Shown piece after piece: positions 16,471 through 25,900 of a DNA stretch of 64,000 nucleotides. The translations under genes and the position numbers were made by a program. The notes under the pieces are model-generated. The model ran no database searches and had not been told where the DNA came from. It worked only from the letters and a program-made list of their open reading frames with translations. Numbering within the stretch: the first letter of the stretch is position 1; every line of letters begins with the position of its first letter. The DNA comes from Nibribacter roseus (GTDB lineage: Bacteria; Bacteroidota; Bacteroidia; Cytophagales; Hymenobacteraceae), in NCBI RefSeq assembly GCF_042662225.1, contig NZ_JBHSYQ010000003.1, positions 1,984,001 to 2,048,000 on the forward strand. The letters run 5' to 3'.

Positions 16471-17061
16471 ATGGAACAATCTCTACCCGCTGAACTACCT
16501 ATCTTTGAAGCCCACACGTCAGACTATTCTGAGCGGGAACAAGAGATCATACAAGAGTACCACAAAGTACAGCCCTTATGGCAGTTTGCGCTACTTTGCT
16601 TTTTTACCTTTGGCATTTACGAGGTGTATTGGTTCTACAAGAACTTCTACTTTTTTAAAGAAATGGAGGAAGATGAGGACACCAAACCATTTTGGCGTGC
16701 CATCTTCATCATTTTTTTCGGAAACACTCTTTTCAAGAAGATTCTGCACAAGGCGCAGGAGCACGGCTACAGCGGTTATTATCCAGCGGGTTGGCTGCTG
16801 TTTGCCTTCTTTATCATTTCATTTATGCACCGGCTGCCAGATCCACTGTGGTTGGTGTCTCTGTTTTCTTTCCTGCCGCTACTGCCAATAGTAAAAGCTC
16901 GAAACTATTTCTTTTCACAGTTTGAACCCGAGGAAAAGCGGACTTCTGCTTTTACAGGAGGAGAAATAGCCACCTTGGTTTTTGGAGTGGTGTTCTTTCT
17001 GTTAGTAGTACTTGGGCTGGTGCTACCGGAATCCAGCAATGACTATCCAGCAGGTTTCTGA
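16471..17061 (+). CDS. DUF4234-like membrane protein
   Basis: The 196-aa protein has a charged N-terminus and then four to five predicted membrane helices (about 37-57, 78-92, 103-120, 126-143, 166-188). The motif LLCFFTFGIYEVYWFYKNFYFFKEM is typical of DUF4234-type membrane proteins. Function unknown. A second open frame inside it (16466-16891) is a shadow. It converges with the following minus-strand gene; only seven bases separate the stop codons. Confidence 0.6.
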   Translation: MEQSLPAELPIFEAHTSDYSEREQEIIQEYHKVQPLWQFALLCFFTFGIYEVYWFYKNFYFFKEMEEDEDTKPFWRAIFIIFFGNTLFKKILHKAQEHGYSGYYPAGWLLFAFFIISFMHRLPDPLWLVSLFSFLPLLPIVKARNYFFSQFEPEEKRTSAFTGGEIATLVFGVVFFLLVVLGLVLPESSNDYPAGF

Positions 17062-17068
17062 GCAGAGG

Positions 17069-18211
17069 CTACATAAAAGATTGCAGCTCATCCTGAATTT
17101 TTCGGTTCCAGCGCTCTTGGGCGGTATGGTTCAGGCCGTGGTGCGTTTCTTCGTCGTACTGCTTTTGCAATTGGTCTAACTCCCACAGCGCTTCCAAATA
17201 TTGGTACTTGATCATGCTGTCATAGTCTTGCAAGGTAAGCTTTTGTGGCTGCACCCGCTGTTTGTAATGCTCTGCCACTAGCTTTACTATGTCAAAATGC
17301 CGCTGCTCATGGTTCAGAACATAGGCTGTCTTTGAGTCTGCCCTAACTTTAGACAATTGCCGCAGTGTATAAACCCGCAGTGTCACCTTTACATGAATGA
17401 CCCCGTTTTTGACCACTGCATATGATTCTGAAGACAACCCAGGAAAGATAAATGCGGCAAATTTACCAGACGTAACTGGCCCACCCTTAAAATCTGACCA
17501 ATTCAAGGGCCGGTTAGGGTCATAAAAGAGTGTGTCAGGTTCGTTATTTTGGGTGAAATCTTCAAAGGTTACTTTGATTTCACGAGCCAGCTTTTCGTTA
17601 TGCTTCACTTCTAAAGCCATCCATCGGTGCAGGTATCGTAAAGATTCGGCAATGGCCTGGCGTAAGGTTGGTTCTAAAGCGGCGGCTTGGCCCGCTGGCC
17701 GGTCATATCGGGCGCCGCTTTTGTATTCAAATAAATGAAGCAACTGTCCCTCGCGCTTTACCTCAAACGCCACTACATACTCCATTTTCCCCTCTACCCG
17801 CCCTTTAAGCGACATAGTTTCAGTTACTTTGAATTCCTTTAGCCGCATAACCACAGGCCTTAACTGAGTGTTGTGGGCTAGACTAGCTCTGATGTATTTC
17901 CGGATTGAATTTGCCGTGCCGCCTTCTAAATCAACAGCCTGTGGGGTAGCACCTGGAGGCGTGGTTGGTACTAAAAAAGCTATGGCTTTGGTATTGGGTC
18001 GTTCATCCCGCACATCAGCTATGTAAAACTCATTTGGAGTAAAATCTAGCTTGTCTGTTGCCAGAGCAATAGGGGAGGGAGAAGTGTTTGATATTGACCT
18101 TTGAAGAAATGTAAAGCTAAGGCAACCTGCTAACAAGAAGAGCACAGCCAAGATCCTCGCTGAAGAAGTCAAGCGGACACAGATATGATGTATTGCACGG
18201 GTAGGGTTCAT
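17069..18211 (-). CDS. DUF922 family, predicted secreted zinc protease
   Basis: The protein has 380 aa. A signal anchor is at about 20-38, perhaps a lipoprotein signal (LFLLAGC). The middle carries RPLNWSDFKGGP, the hallmark of DUF922, and the C-terminal part contains LNHEQRHFDIVK, an HExxH zinc-binding motif at the place expected for this family, so a metalloprotease activity is predicted but unproven. The last 60 residues are helical and charged. No partner genes are near. Confidence 0.7.
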   Translation of the reverse strand: MNPTRAIHHICVRLTSSARILAVLFLLAGCLSFTFLQRSISNTSPSPIALATDKLDFTPNEFYIADVRDERPNTKAIAFLVPTTPPGATPQAVDLEGGTANSIRKYIRASLAHNTQLRPVVMRLKEFKVTETMSLKGRVEGKMEYVVAFEVKREGQLLHLFEYKSGARYDRPAGQAAALEPTLRQAIAESLRYLHRWMALEVKHNEKLAREIKVTFEDFTQNNEPDTLFYDPNRPLNWSDFKGGPVTSGKFAAFIFPGLSSESYAVVKNGVIHVKVTLRVYTLRQLSKVRADSKTAYVLNHEQRHFDIVKLVAEHYKQRVQPQKLTLQDYDSMIKYQYLEALWELDQLQKQYDEETHHGLNHTAQERWNRKIQDELQSFM

Positions 18212-18419
18212 GGCGCAGCATATAGAGCTCTTCAGGCAGACTAGATTAGTTTTGGATGTAGAGCTTTACAGAGGACGAACATGGCCGCAGCGGCATCAGT
18301 TCCCAAACAGTCAACGACTTATGAAACTGATCTATCTGCAATGGCAGCACCTATAGAAGAAATGATTAACTCCTTTTGAATGAACTTCTATAATAGCTAC
18401 AACCCTTCGTTTGAATTCT

Positions 18420-18459
18420 ATGTTTTGGGGTTGTTTTTCTGAAACTAGGCCAAAAACAC
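18420..18459. repeat. Dispersed palindromic element, copy 10
   Basis: ATGTTTTGGGGTTG / TAGGCCAAAAACAC around TTTTTCTGAAA. It is isolated in a 430-bp gap. Confidence 0.5.
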
Positions 18460-18497
18460 ATCATCAAGCTATTTTCTCAGTTGCTGAGGGGCAAAAC

Positions 18498-18533
18498 AAA
18501 ACCGCCACTTTAGTTATCCAAAGTGGCGGTTTT
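18498..18533. terminator. Hairpin terminator
   Basis: Perfect 14-bp stem AAAACCGCCACTTT (18498-18511) / AAAGTGGCGGTTTT (18520-18533) with an 8-base loop; A-run and T-run ends allow use from both sides. The gene at 18643 points towards it. Confidence 0.85.
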
Positions 18534-18642
18534 GTGAAGAAGCATAATATAAATGACGAAGGACTGTGGGCCGAGGCGACGTTTAAAACTTATTATCAGC
18601 TGAATTTTTACTTCTGATGCTGCTCTTTTTAAGTTGATTTCT

Positions 18643-19233
18643 CTACAAGCTTACAAAAATTGTGTCTGAAGCGGTCTCTTCTTCACAATCTGGTTTTCCA
18701 ATAACTGCAACTTTGCCTTTATAGGTTGAATTTGACACTTCAGAAACATAAAAGTTTTGGTTTCGCTTTTCAGTTATGTCTTTGCTGTCAATAAGATAGA
18801 TAGCAAGTCCAGCGGTACAATCTGGATACTGGTAATCCCAGATGAAAATTAAACTACTTTTTTCCCTTGTTTCTGGAATATAGAGTTTGTCAGACTTTAT
18901 CCTGTTAGGTAAACGAAGCTTTGCCTTTTGGTCAAGTTGTCCGCCCTGAATATTCTTGAAAACGTACTCCTTATTTGTTCCCAACTGTACTTTCATAATG
19001 GTAAAAGTTTGCGGGTCCCCTCTTAAATCTTCATGGTTCTCTAGTACTATAGTGTCAATTTTACTATCGTAGTCTAGGTCAATGGCATATCTGTCGACTA
19101 AGAATGTGCTTAAGGTATCTATTCCTTTATATTTTGAATAGTCTCCTTTGTACTCAATAGAATGATTGTCGTTGGAAATCTTTTTCCCGCAAGAGAATAG
19201 CAGTAAGCACAAACCCAAAGACAGATATTTCAT
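18643..19233 (-). CDS. Lipoprotein, function unknown
   Basis: The protein has 196 aa from ATG 19233, which starts a short lipoprotein signal MKYLSLGLCLLLFSC with Cys15; the frame is open to 19260. The mature part has alternating strands (YAIDLDYDSKIDTIVLENHEDL) and two late Cys (PDCTAG, PDCEEE). The phrase DLDYDSKIDTIVL resembles FG-GAP/VCBS-like Asp-rich loops, but the match is weak. It starts close behind the prfB stop (30 bases) and may be a distal cistron of prfB. Confidence 0.6.
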   Translation of the reverse strand: MKYLSLGLCLLLFSCGKKISNDNHSIEYKGDYSKYKGIDTLSTFLVDRYAIDLDYDSKIDTIVLENHEDLRGDPQTFTIMKVQLGTNKEYVFKNIQGGQLDQKAKLRLPNRIKSDKLYIPETREKSSLIFIWDYQYPDCTAGLAIYLIDSKDITEKRNQNFYVSEVSNSTYKGKVAVIGKPDCEEETASDTIFVSL

Positions 19234-19263
19234 GTTATTAATATTACTTACAAGGTGCAAAAA

Positions 19264-20341
19264 TCAACTCTGCATCAGATAGGCTTTAATGTATTCGTCA
19301 AGGTCACCGTCAAGTACATTTTGCACGTCTGATCGCTCAACACCGGTTCTTATGTCTTTCACCAGCTTGTAAGGGTGCAGCACGTAGTTTCGGATTTGAG
19401 AACCAAAGTCAATTCGTTTTTTAGTGCTTTCCAACTTGTCGCGCTCCTCGTTGCGCTTATTGATCTCAATCTGGTAGAGCTGCGATTTTAGCATTCTGAT
19501 GGCGTGCTCTTTGTTCATGAGCTGCGAGCGCTCAATCTGGCAGGCAATCACAATACCTGAAGGCTTGTGCTTCAGGCGTACCGCAGTTTCAACCTTGTTT
19601 ACATTCTGACCACCGGCACCGCCTGAACGGAAAGTATCCCACTCAATATCGGCGGGGTTCACGGTAATTTCAATGGTGTCATCTACAATTGGGTACACGA
19701 ATACGGAGGCAAACGACGTGTGACGACGTCCACCGGAGTCGAACGGAGAGATGCGCACCAGCCGGTGTACACCAATTTCAGCTTTCAGGTAGCCATAGGC
19801 AAAATCGCCTTCAAACTGCAGAGTAGCAGACTTCACACCTGCGCCTTCACCCGGCTGAATGTCAATTTCCTTTACGGAATAGCCTTTACGTTCGCCCCAC
19901 ATGAGGTACATGCGGTACAGCATTTCAGCCCAGTCTTGGCTCTCTGTTCCGCCGGCACCTGAGTTTACCTCCAGTACGGCGCCTAGCTGGTCTTCCTCGT
20001 TGCTGAGCATGCGCTTGAACTCCAAGTTCTCCACCACTTCTTCGGCGGTCTTAAATTCAGCAGCAATGTCTTCCTCAGACACTTCGCCTTCTTTGTAGAA
20101 ATCAAAGAGCACCTCCACGTCATCTACCGCTTTGGAAGTGGCCTCAAAATCATCGGTCCAGGTCTTCAGGCTTTTGGCCTCTTTCAGCACGGTTTCCGCT
20201 TTTTTGGGGTCATCCCAGAAATCTGGGGCGGTAGACTGTTCCTCGATCTCTTTTACTTTCTCTTTTTTAGTATCGTAGTCAAAGATACCTCCTCAAAGCC
20301 TCAACGCGGCCTTTCAATTCCTTTATCTGGTCTTGAGTCAT
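19264..20341 (-). CDS. prfB: Peptide chain release factor 2, made by programmed +1 frameshift
   Basis: RF2 recognises UGA and UAA. The true start is ATG at 20341: codons 1-20 (MTQDQIKELKGRVEALRRYL) are followed by an in-frame UGA at 20281-20279, and a +1 shift at CUU-U gives ...YL-DYDTKKEK..., continuing in the long frame to 19264. An internal Shine-Dalgarno AGGAGG lies six bases... upstream of the shift codon context, as in the classical site. The catalytic GGQ is in SGGAGGQNVNK, and the codon-recognition SPF motif is in VRISPFDSGG. The product is about 358 aa. Reading only from the internal ATG (20190) would lose about 50 residues. Confidence 0.95.
20279..20293 (-). promoter_or_regulatory. 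prfB programmed frameshift site
   Basis: On the minus strand: AGGAGG (20293-20288), TAT, CTT (20284-20282), TGA (20281-20279), then C. A slow UGA decoding by low RF2 favours the +1 slip, giving autoregulation. SD-like sequences are rare in Bacteroidota, so an intact one here is notable. Confidence 0.95.
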
Positions 20342-20401
20342 GGGTTATAATGTCCTAATTCAATTTGAAGATTTGAAAATGAGAAGATGTGGAAATGATT
20401 T

Positions 20402-20440
20402 TTGTTTTTAGCCTTTTTTCCGAAAATGAGCCTGAAAACG
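20402..20440. repeat. Dispersed palindromic element, copy 11
   Basis: TTGTTTTTAGCC / GAGCCTGAAAACG around TTTTTTCCGAAAA. It lies between ilvE and the prfB start, 60 bases upstream of prfB. Confidence 0.5.
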
Positions 20441-20468
20441 TGACATCTTCTACATTCTATTCATAAGA

Positions 20469-20528
20469 AAGACGCAAGATACAAGTTTCTCAAGTGAATC
20501 ACCTGAGAAGTCTTGAGTCTTGCGTCTT
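20469..20528 (-). terminator. Long hairpin between ilvE and prfB
   Basis: AAGACGCAAGA (20469-20479) pairs with TCTTGCGTCTT (20518-20528); an inner hairpin TCTCAAGTGA / TCACCTGAGA lies between. It is directly downstream of ilvE (stop at 20547, minus strand). Confidence 0.6.
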
Positions 20529-20546
20529 CTGTCTTGAGTCTGTGAC

Positions 20547-21626
20547 CTACTGTACCGGAACAACCCAGACGTGCGGATCTGGAGCTTGTCCGTACCGGAT
20601 GGCGTCTAGTTCTTTGGAAACCCGATTAGAGAATTCACGCTCAGCAAGCGGTGGTAATTCCATTTCCTGATCTCTGAACGTGATGGACTTAATGTGGGCT
20701 ATGGTAGCGGCAGTACCCGTACCAAAAGCATCTTGCAGCTTGCCGGCCGCATAGGCATCTACTACTTCCTGAATCGGAATACGACGCTCCTCTACTTTCA
20801 TGCCCCAATCGCGGGCCAGTGTGAGTACGCTGTCGCGGGTGATACCGGCCAAAATAGAAGTGCTTAGAGCCGGAGTAACCAAAGTACCGTCTATCACAAA
20901 CATTACGTTCATGGTGCCAGACTCTTCAATGTAGTTGTGCTCGCGGCCATCGGTCCAAATGATTTGGTGAAAACCTTGCTCGCCGGCTAGTTTGGCAGGC
21001 AGTAAAGACCCTCCGTAATTGCCGGCTGCCTTGGCGTAGCCAAAACCTCCTTCTACGGCACGGGTGTAGTACTCTTCAATTTTGACACGTACTGGTTCAG
21101 CATAGTAGCTGCTGGCTGGGCTGCAGAAGATAATGAACTTATAGCTGTTGGCCGGGCGCACGCCTAATAATCCTTCTGAACCGAACATAAACGGACGGAT
21201 GTACAAAGAATAGCCCTGACGTTGCGGCACCCAGTCGGCGTCAATAGAAATGAGCTGCTTTAAACCTTCCATGAAAATCTCTTCTGGAATCTCAGGCATG
21301 CACAGGCGTTTGGCAGATTCGTTCATGCGGGCCCAGTTGTCTCTTGGTCTGAAGAGAACTACTTGTCCGTCTACGGTTTTGTAGGCTTTCATTCCTTCAA
21401 ACAAGGCTTGGCCATAGTGTAGCGCTGCGGTAGCCGGACTTACTTCAATAGGACCATACGGTACAATTTGAGGATCTTGCCAGGCGCCGTCTGCATAATC
21501 AACTACCAGCATGTGGTCAGCAAAAACTTTCCCGAACTGCAGGTTGTCTAAATCTAAATTTGCCAGCTGGCTGGCAGTGGTAACGGTGGTATGAATGGGC
21601 ATTGCTTCGGTTTGCATGTTAGTCAA
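20547..21626 (-). CDS. ilvE: Branched-chain amino acid aminotransferase
   Basis: PLP fold-type IV transaminase that interconverts Leu/Ile/Val and their 2-oxo acids with glutamate. It has 359 aa, normal for the class-II-like long BCAT form. HYGQALFEGMKAYK, RPRDNWARMNESAKRLCMPEIP, the PLP lysine in GYAKAAGNYGGSLL and EESGTMNVMFV are all present. The first ATG (21626) is used; a Met at codon 9 is an alternative. It has its own terminators on both sides, so it is probably monocistronic. Confidence 0.95.
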   Translation of the reverse strand: MTNMQTEAMPIHTTVTTASQLANLDLDNLQFGKVFADHMLVVDYADGAWQDPQIVPYGPIEVSPATAALHYGQALFEGMKAYKTVDGQVVLFRPRDNWARMNESAKRLCMPEIPEEIFMEGLKQLISIDADWVPQRQGYSLYIRPFMFGSEGLLGVRPANSYKFIIFCSPASSYYAEPVRVKIEEYYTRAVEGGFGYAKAAGNYGGSLLPAKLAGEQGFHQIIWTDGREHNYIEESGTMNVMFVIDGTLVTPALSTSILAGITRDSVLTLARDWGMKVEERRIPIQEVVDAYAAGKLQDAFGTGTAATIAHIKSITFRDQEMELPPLAEREFSNRVSKELDAIRYGQAPDPHVWVVPVQ

Positions 21627-21661
21627 CGGTAATGATGTACGGAAATCTGATCTTTGGGAAT

Positions 21662-21687
21662 AAAAAAAGCCTCAGATTCGAGGCTTC
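21662..21687 (-). terminator. Terminator of the plsC-to-adenosyltransferase operon
   Basis: Read on the minus strand: AAGCCTC (21686-21680), loop of 5, GAGGCTT (21674-21668), then T-run. The stem overlaps the stop codon of the upstream adenosyltransferase gene. Confidence 0.85.
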
Positions 21688-22223
21688 CAAGTTATTTCTT
21701 TTACGTCTAATTCAAAACTAATAGCCCTACTTAAAACAAAAAGCAGGTCAGACAATCGGTTTAAATACTTAATCACCAGGTCTGACACAAAAGATTCTTC
21801 CTGTAAGGCAATAGCCAACCGCTCGGCACGGCGGCAAACGCTGCGGGCAACGTGGCAGAAAGACACGGCGGGGTGACCGCCAGGCAGTATAAAATTTCGC
21901 AGGGGCGGCAGGTTCTGGTCTAGTTGGTCCATCTGCAGCTCCAGAAAGGTAATGTCCTGCTCGTGCAGGTCAGGGATCTGTGTTTTACCAGTTTTGTCTG
22001 GGTCTGTGGCTAAAGTAGAGCCTATGGTGAACAGCCGGTCTTGTATCTCAGAGAAAAGTTCTTGCCTTTTCTGGTTTACCTCCTGGTCACGCACCACACC
22101 AATGAATGAATTCAGCTCATCTACAGTGCCGTAGGCATCAATGCGCAGGTGCGATTTTTTAACCCGGGTACCGCCAATCAATGAAGTTTCGCCTTTGTCT
22201 CCGGTTTTGGTGTAAATTTTCAT
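21672..22223 (-). CDS. PduO-type cob(I)alamin adenosyltransferase
   Basis: Transfers the adenosyl group of ATP to cob(I)alamin to make coenzyme B12. It has 183 aa, starts MKIYTKTGDKGETSLIGG (ATP-binding loop) and contains RIDAYGTVDELNSFIG and RSVCRRAERLAIAL, all hallmarks of the PduO family. The start overlaps the stop of the ABC ATPase gene by four bases (ATGA), so the two are translationally coupled. Confidence 0.93.
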   Translation of the reverse strand: MKIYTKTGDKGETSLIGGTRVKKSHLRIDAYGTVDELNSFIGVVRDQEVNQKRQELFSEIQDRLFTIGSTLATDPDKTGKTQIPDLHEQDITFLELQMDQLDQNLPPLRNFILPGGHPAVSFCHVARSVCRRAERLAIALQEESFVSDLVIKYLNRLSDLLFVLSRAISFELDVKEITWKPRI

Positions 22224-22954
22224 GAAGCAGAATTATGTGCCGCCGCCTGCATGGCAGGTATGGTGATGTTTTCATTAATGATATCAGACTCTACCAAGCC
22301 GTCTCTTAAGCGAACTATGCGGTGAGCGTAATGGGCAATATCGTCTTCGTGGGTTACCATGATAATAGTATTGCCTTTAGCGTGCAGCTTCTCAAACAAA
22401 TCCATGATCTCATAAGAGGTCTTGGTATCTAAGTTACCGGTGGGTTCATCTGCCAGAATAATGCTGGGGTTGTTCACCAAGGCTCGGGCAATGGCTACCC
22501 GTTGACGCTGCCCACCTGAAAGCTCATTGGGTTTGTGTTTAGCTCGGGAGCCAAGGCCGACGCTTTCCAGTGCCGCCAGCGCAATTTCTTCCCGTTGAGA
22601 TTTGCCGTACCCCGCATAAATAAGCGGCAGTGCCACGTTGTCTAAAGAAGAGGCACGGGGCAATAAATTAAAGGTCTGGAACACGAAGCCTATCTCTTTG
22701 TTACGCACAGTGGCCAACTCATTGTCGGCCATGTTACTGACATCGTTGCCGTTCAGGATGTAATGACCATCAGTAGGGGTGTCTAAGCAGCCTACAATGT
22801 TCATGAGCGTTGATTTTCCCGAGCCGGAGGGGCCCATAAAGGCTACATATTCCCCTTTTTTTATTTCTATGGAAACCGAGCGCAAAGCATGTATTCGCTC
22901 CGCACCCATTTGGTACACCTTAGAAACATTTTCGGTTTTAATAATCGTGCTCAT
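22220..22954 (-). CDS. ABC transporter ATP-binding protein (MacB/LolD type)
   Basis: The protein has 244 aa. Walker A GPSGSGKST (about 41-49), Q-loop FVFQTFNLLPRASSLDNV, signature LSGGQRQRVAIARAL and Walker B IILADEPTGNLD define the LolD/MacB/FtsE-like subfamily that powers type VII ABC (mechanotransmission) systems. No permease is adjacent; the neighbour upstream is a large membrane/TPR protein that is not an FtsX-type permease. The substrate is unknown. Confidence 0.9.
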   Translation of the reverse strand: MSTIIKTENVSKVYQMGAERIHALRSVSIEIKKGEYVAFMGPSGSGKSTLMNIVGCLDTPTDGHYILNGNDVSNMADNELATVRNKEIGFVFQTFNLLPRASSLDNVALPLIYAGYGKSQREEIALAALESVGLGSRAKHKPNELSGGQRQRVAIARALVNNPSIILADEPTGNLDTKTSYEIMDLFEKLHAKGNTIIMVTHEDDIAHYAHRIVRLRDGLVESDIINENITIPAMQAAAHNSAS

Positions 22955-22964
22955 ACGTATAATG

Positions 22965-25900
22965 TTATTGCCACTTTTCTTGCTGCGCCTGCCTTTGCTG
23001 CAATTGAGCGTCTATTTCCTGTTTGAACGTAAGGTACTCCTGAGGGGGCAACATTGGCTTTAACTGCTCTAATGCGGTAAGGCCGAAGCTCTCAAAGCCT
23101 TGGTTCAGGGCAATTCTTATATAAGCTTTGCGCAAAGAAGTAGACTGTGGGTTGTACTCAATTCCTTCCAGCAGGAGGTCATAGGCCCGTAGCGGCTTCT
23201 TCTGATTGACAAAGAAGTTAGCGGCCGCCAAGTAACCCATTTCTGACCAAGGAGCTTTCTGAACTAAGGCGTTGAATTGATTAGTCGCTTCCTGGGTATT
23301 TTTATTACGCTGTGCCAGCAATGCGCGGTAGTAATGAGGAGCTCCGGCATCTTCCGGAGCAAAATATAGGGTGGGCAACTGCTGTTCCAGCATCTGGTAC
23401 CGCTCCGCTTTCCACCATAACTCAGCGGCAAGTACATGCGCTTTAGATTTTACCCTGTTTTCAGGAAAAGAGGCCGGAAAGTGAGCGCCCAGTAAATTAC
23501 TGGCCTTCTGGAATTCTTTTTCGGAGATGAACCGCTCCATCAGCGGCAAGGCGGCCACAGGCGCCAGTTCAGGAGTGGTAATTTTATTGGCTACTTGTTC
23601 TAGCTGTTCTACCGGTAAAGAGCGGGCAAAAATCTGTAAGAACTGCACCTTCAACGAATCTGGGGCGTTGGCCGCCATGTCCGGAGTAAGCTGCGTCACC
23701 ATGGCTAGTTGAGTGCCTGCTTTCTTCCGCCGGTTGTTTTGAGAAATGTTAGATGCGTCTAAAGCTAGTTGTGCCGCTCTGTTGGTATTGCCTGCCAAAG
23801 CGTGTGCAATAGCCGCATGTAGCTGGGCATCAAGGAAGCCTCTTTCGGCAGCTTGTTCAAAATAATCGGCGGCTAACGGATATAACTGCACCTGTAGCAT
23901 CCACTGGCCCAAGACGTCATAATAGTAACCAGAAGTTCTTCCGCCGTTGGCAGCTAAATACTCCATGGTAGCTTTGGCGCGGGTAGGTCTGCCTGTTCTT
24001 TGCTGCAGGAATGCTTTTAAAATAGTGAGATCCTGCACAAAGACGCTGTTTTCTTCTTGCTTTAGCATTCTTTCAACCTGCACCAGTGCTGTGGTATCAG
24101 TAGAGCGGTTAACCGTCAGGTGCTTCAGGTAAAATTGGGCAAAGCTTTGTGTAGAGAGAACACTGTCCTGAACCGTTGAGGTTTCTGCTTCCGCCACGGT
24201 TTTACTACTGCCCGTAATTACTTTTACCGCTAGTCTGTTCGTCAGTAACGGGCCATAGTTGCCTTGGTACTTGTTAGAAAATTCCTGCGCCTGCTGGTAA
24301 AACTGATGCCGGGTCAGGAACATCAACTGATTAGCTTGAATGACTTCTGGTTCCTGGCTGTTTTCCAGGGCTGCATCTAAATAGAAAGCGGCAGAATCTT
24401 TAAAAGTAGTATTGCTATACACCAGCCCCAGATTGTTGAGCAAGGGCGCGTAGGTAGGGTAGGCTTTTATGCCGTTCTGCAACACTTTTATCTGGTCAAA
24501 CAATTCTGAAGAGGAGGTACGTAAATTAGCCAAGCGTAAGTAGACCTCGGGTGACGGCTTTCTTCTCAGAAGTTCGCTGAGCTGCTGAATTTCAAGAGTA
24601 CGCATGTGCTCCTGATGATACATGTCTACCAAGGAGAGCGTAGAGCGCTGACTTCCCCAAGCCATAACCTGACCTTCCAGGTAATACTGCTCTGCTAGCA
24701 AAGGCTTTTCTTCTGTATGCCGGTATAAATCGCCTAGGTAGTTGTAATGACCCGCTTTGGTAAGATAATAAACCGAGAAGTTAGACCAGGTGAATAGCAC
24801 AATAACAAATACCGTCCCGACCAGATACACCACAAAGTATGGAAGCCTTTTGGGGTCATACACCACTCTGTACACCCTTAAGCGCTGTTTTATCAAATGT
24901 GCGTAGTTAACTAAAAGGTAAAGCAGAAAAGCTACACCGTAGGCAAGGTGGGTGAAGATGATGGCGCTTCGGTAGGCCTGCACCACAGGGTCGTTGGCCA
25001 TTAAGGCAGCATACCCGAAGTTTAAGAACGTAAGCAGGGCCAACAGCAGGTAAAGTGGTAATGCCTCTGTCTCAAACCTAAAAAAGCGGGCGTACTGAAC
25101 TTGCCGTTGTCTTAGTCCCCAAAAACCAATAACAGCCGAGAACAGGAACACCAGCATAGCATCAATGCCTGCAAAATCAAACTGCAGAGAGCCTATTTGG
25201 TTTAAGTACAGCAAAAGCAAATTGCCTAAGTAAAGCAAGCTGATCATTAAAAACTGCACTAAACCAAACCGTCGTTGCGGGTTTTGAGCCTGGGTGTTAA
25301 ACCACAAAAGGCCGTGGAGGTTCTCATATGACACCAAGATCATGAACAGCAAAGACACCACTGCACTGGCAAGAGTACCGTGCTGTACTACATGAAGGGC
25401 GGTAAAGCTTACTGGTAGGGGCGTGAAATAGAATAGAGCAGCTGCCAGAACCAGTACCAAAACAGCATTCACCAGAAAACGGAGGAACAGAGACGCGTAC
25501 TGCCGGAAAGCATGGAAGAAATAACTGGTGACCACCAGAACGGCCAACGTAACTAGGAGAACAGTTCGGCTGGTTTCTGAGAAGATACCAATCAAGTCTA
25601 AGTTAAGCGTTGCCAGCCACAGCATGCCCAGCGTTACCCCCACATAATACGGAATGCGCTTGAACGTACTAATGAGCGCCCAGAAAAAAGCAAGGGCGGC
25701 GGCCAGGCCTATAAAGTACAGCCAAGCACCCCACATGGGGAACTGCATGTCACCCAAGGCATATTGCTCATACACCAGGTACGCATTGGCTTTTACATGA
25801 ATAGGCGTGAGAAGGTGAGTAGAAGGAAAAAGCTGGGCTTCTGCCGGATAAAGTTCAGTCAGCTTGATTACCGGGAAAATGGTGTCAGCTCCTTTGAAGT

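Larger units (their letters stand above)
18212..18642. other. Intergenic region with element copy 10 and a terminator
   Basis: It holds a palindromic element (18420-18459) and a strong hairpin (18498-18533). A 68-codon frame at 18411-18617 runs through both and is not considered a gene. Confidence 0.6.

Noticed and set aside
16466..16891. 141-codon frame inside the DUF4234-like gene
   Set aside because: Shadow in a second frame; Ser/Cys/Arg-rich and without membrane logic, unlike the 196-aa frame.
18411..18617. 68-codon plus-strand frame
   Set aside because: It reads through a palindromic element and a terminator.
18645..18654. ACAAGCTTAC near the 3' end of the lipoprotein gene
   Set aside because: Inside a coding region in the core, only partly palindromic and without a -7 box at 29 bases.
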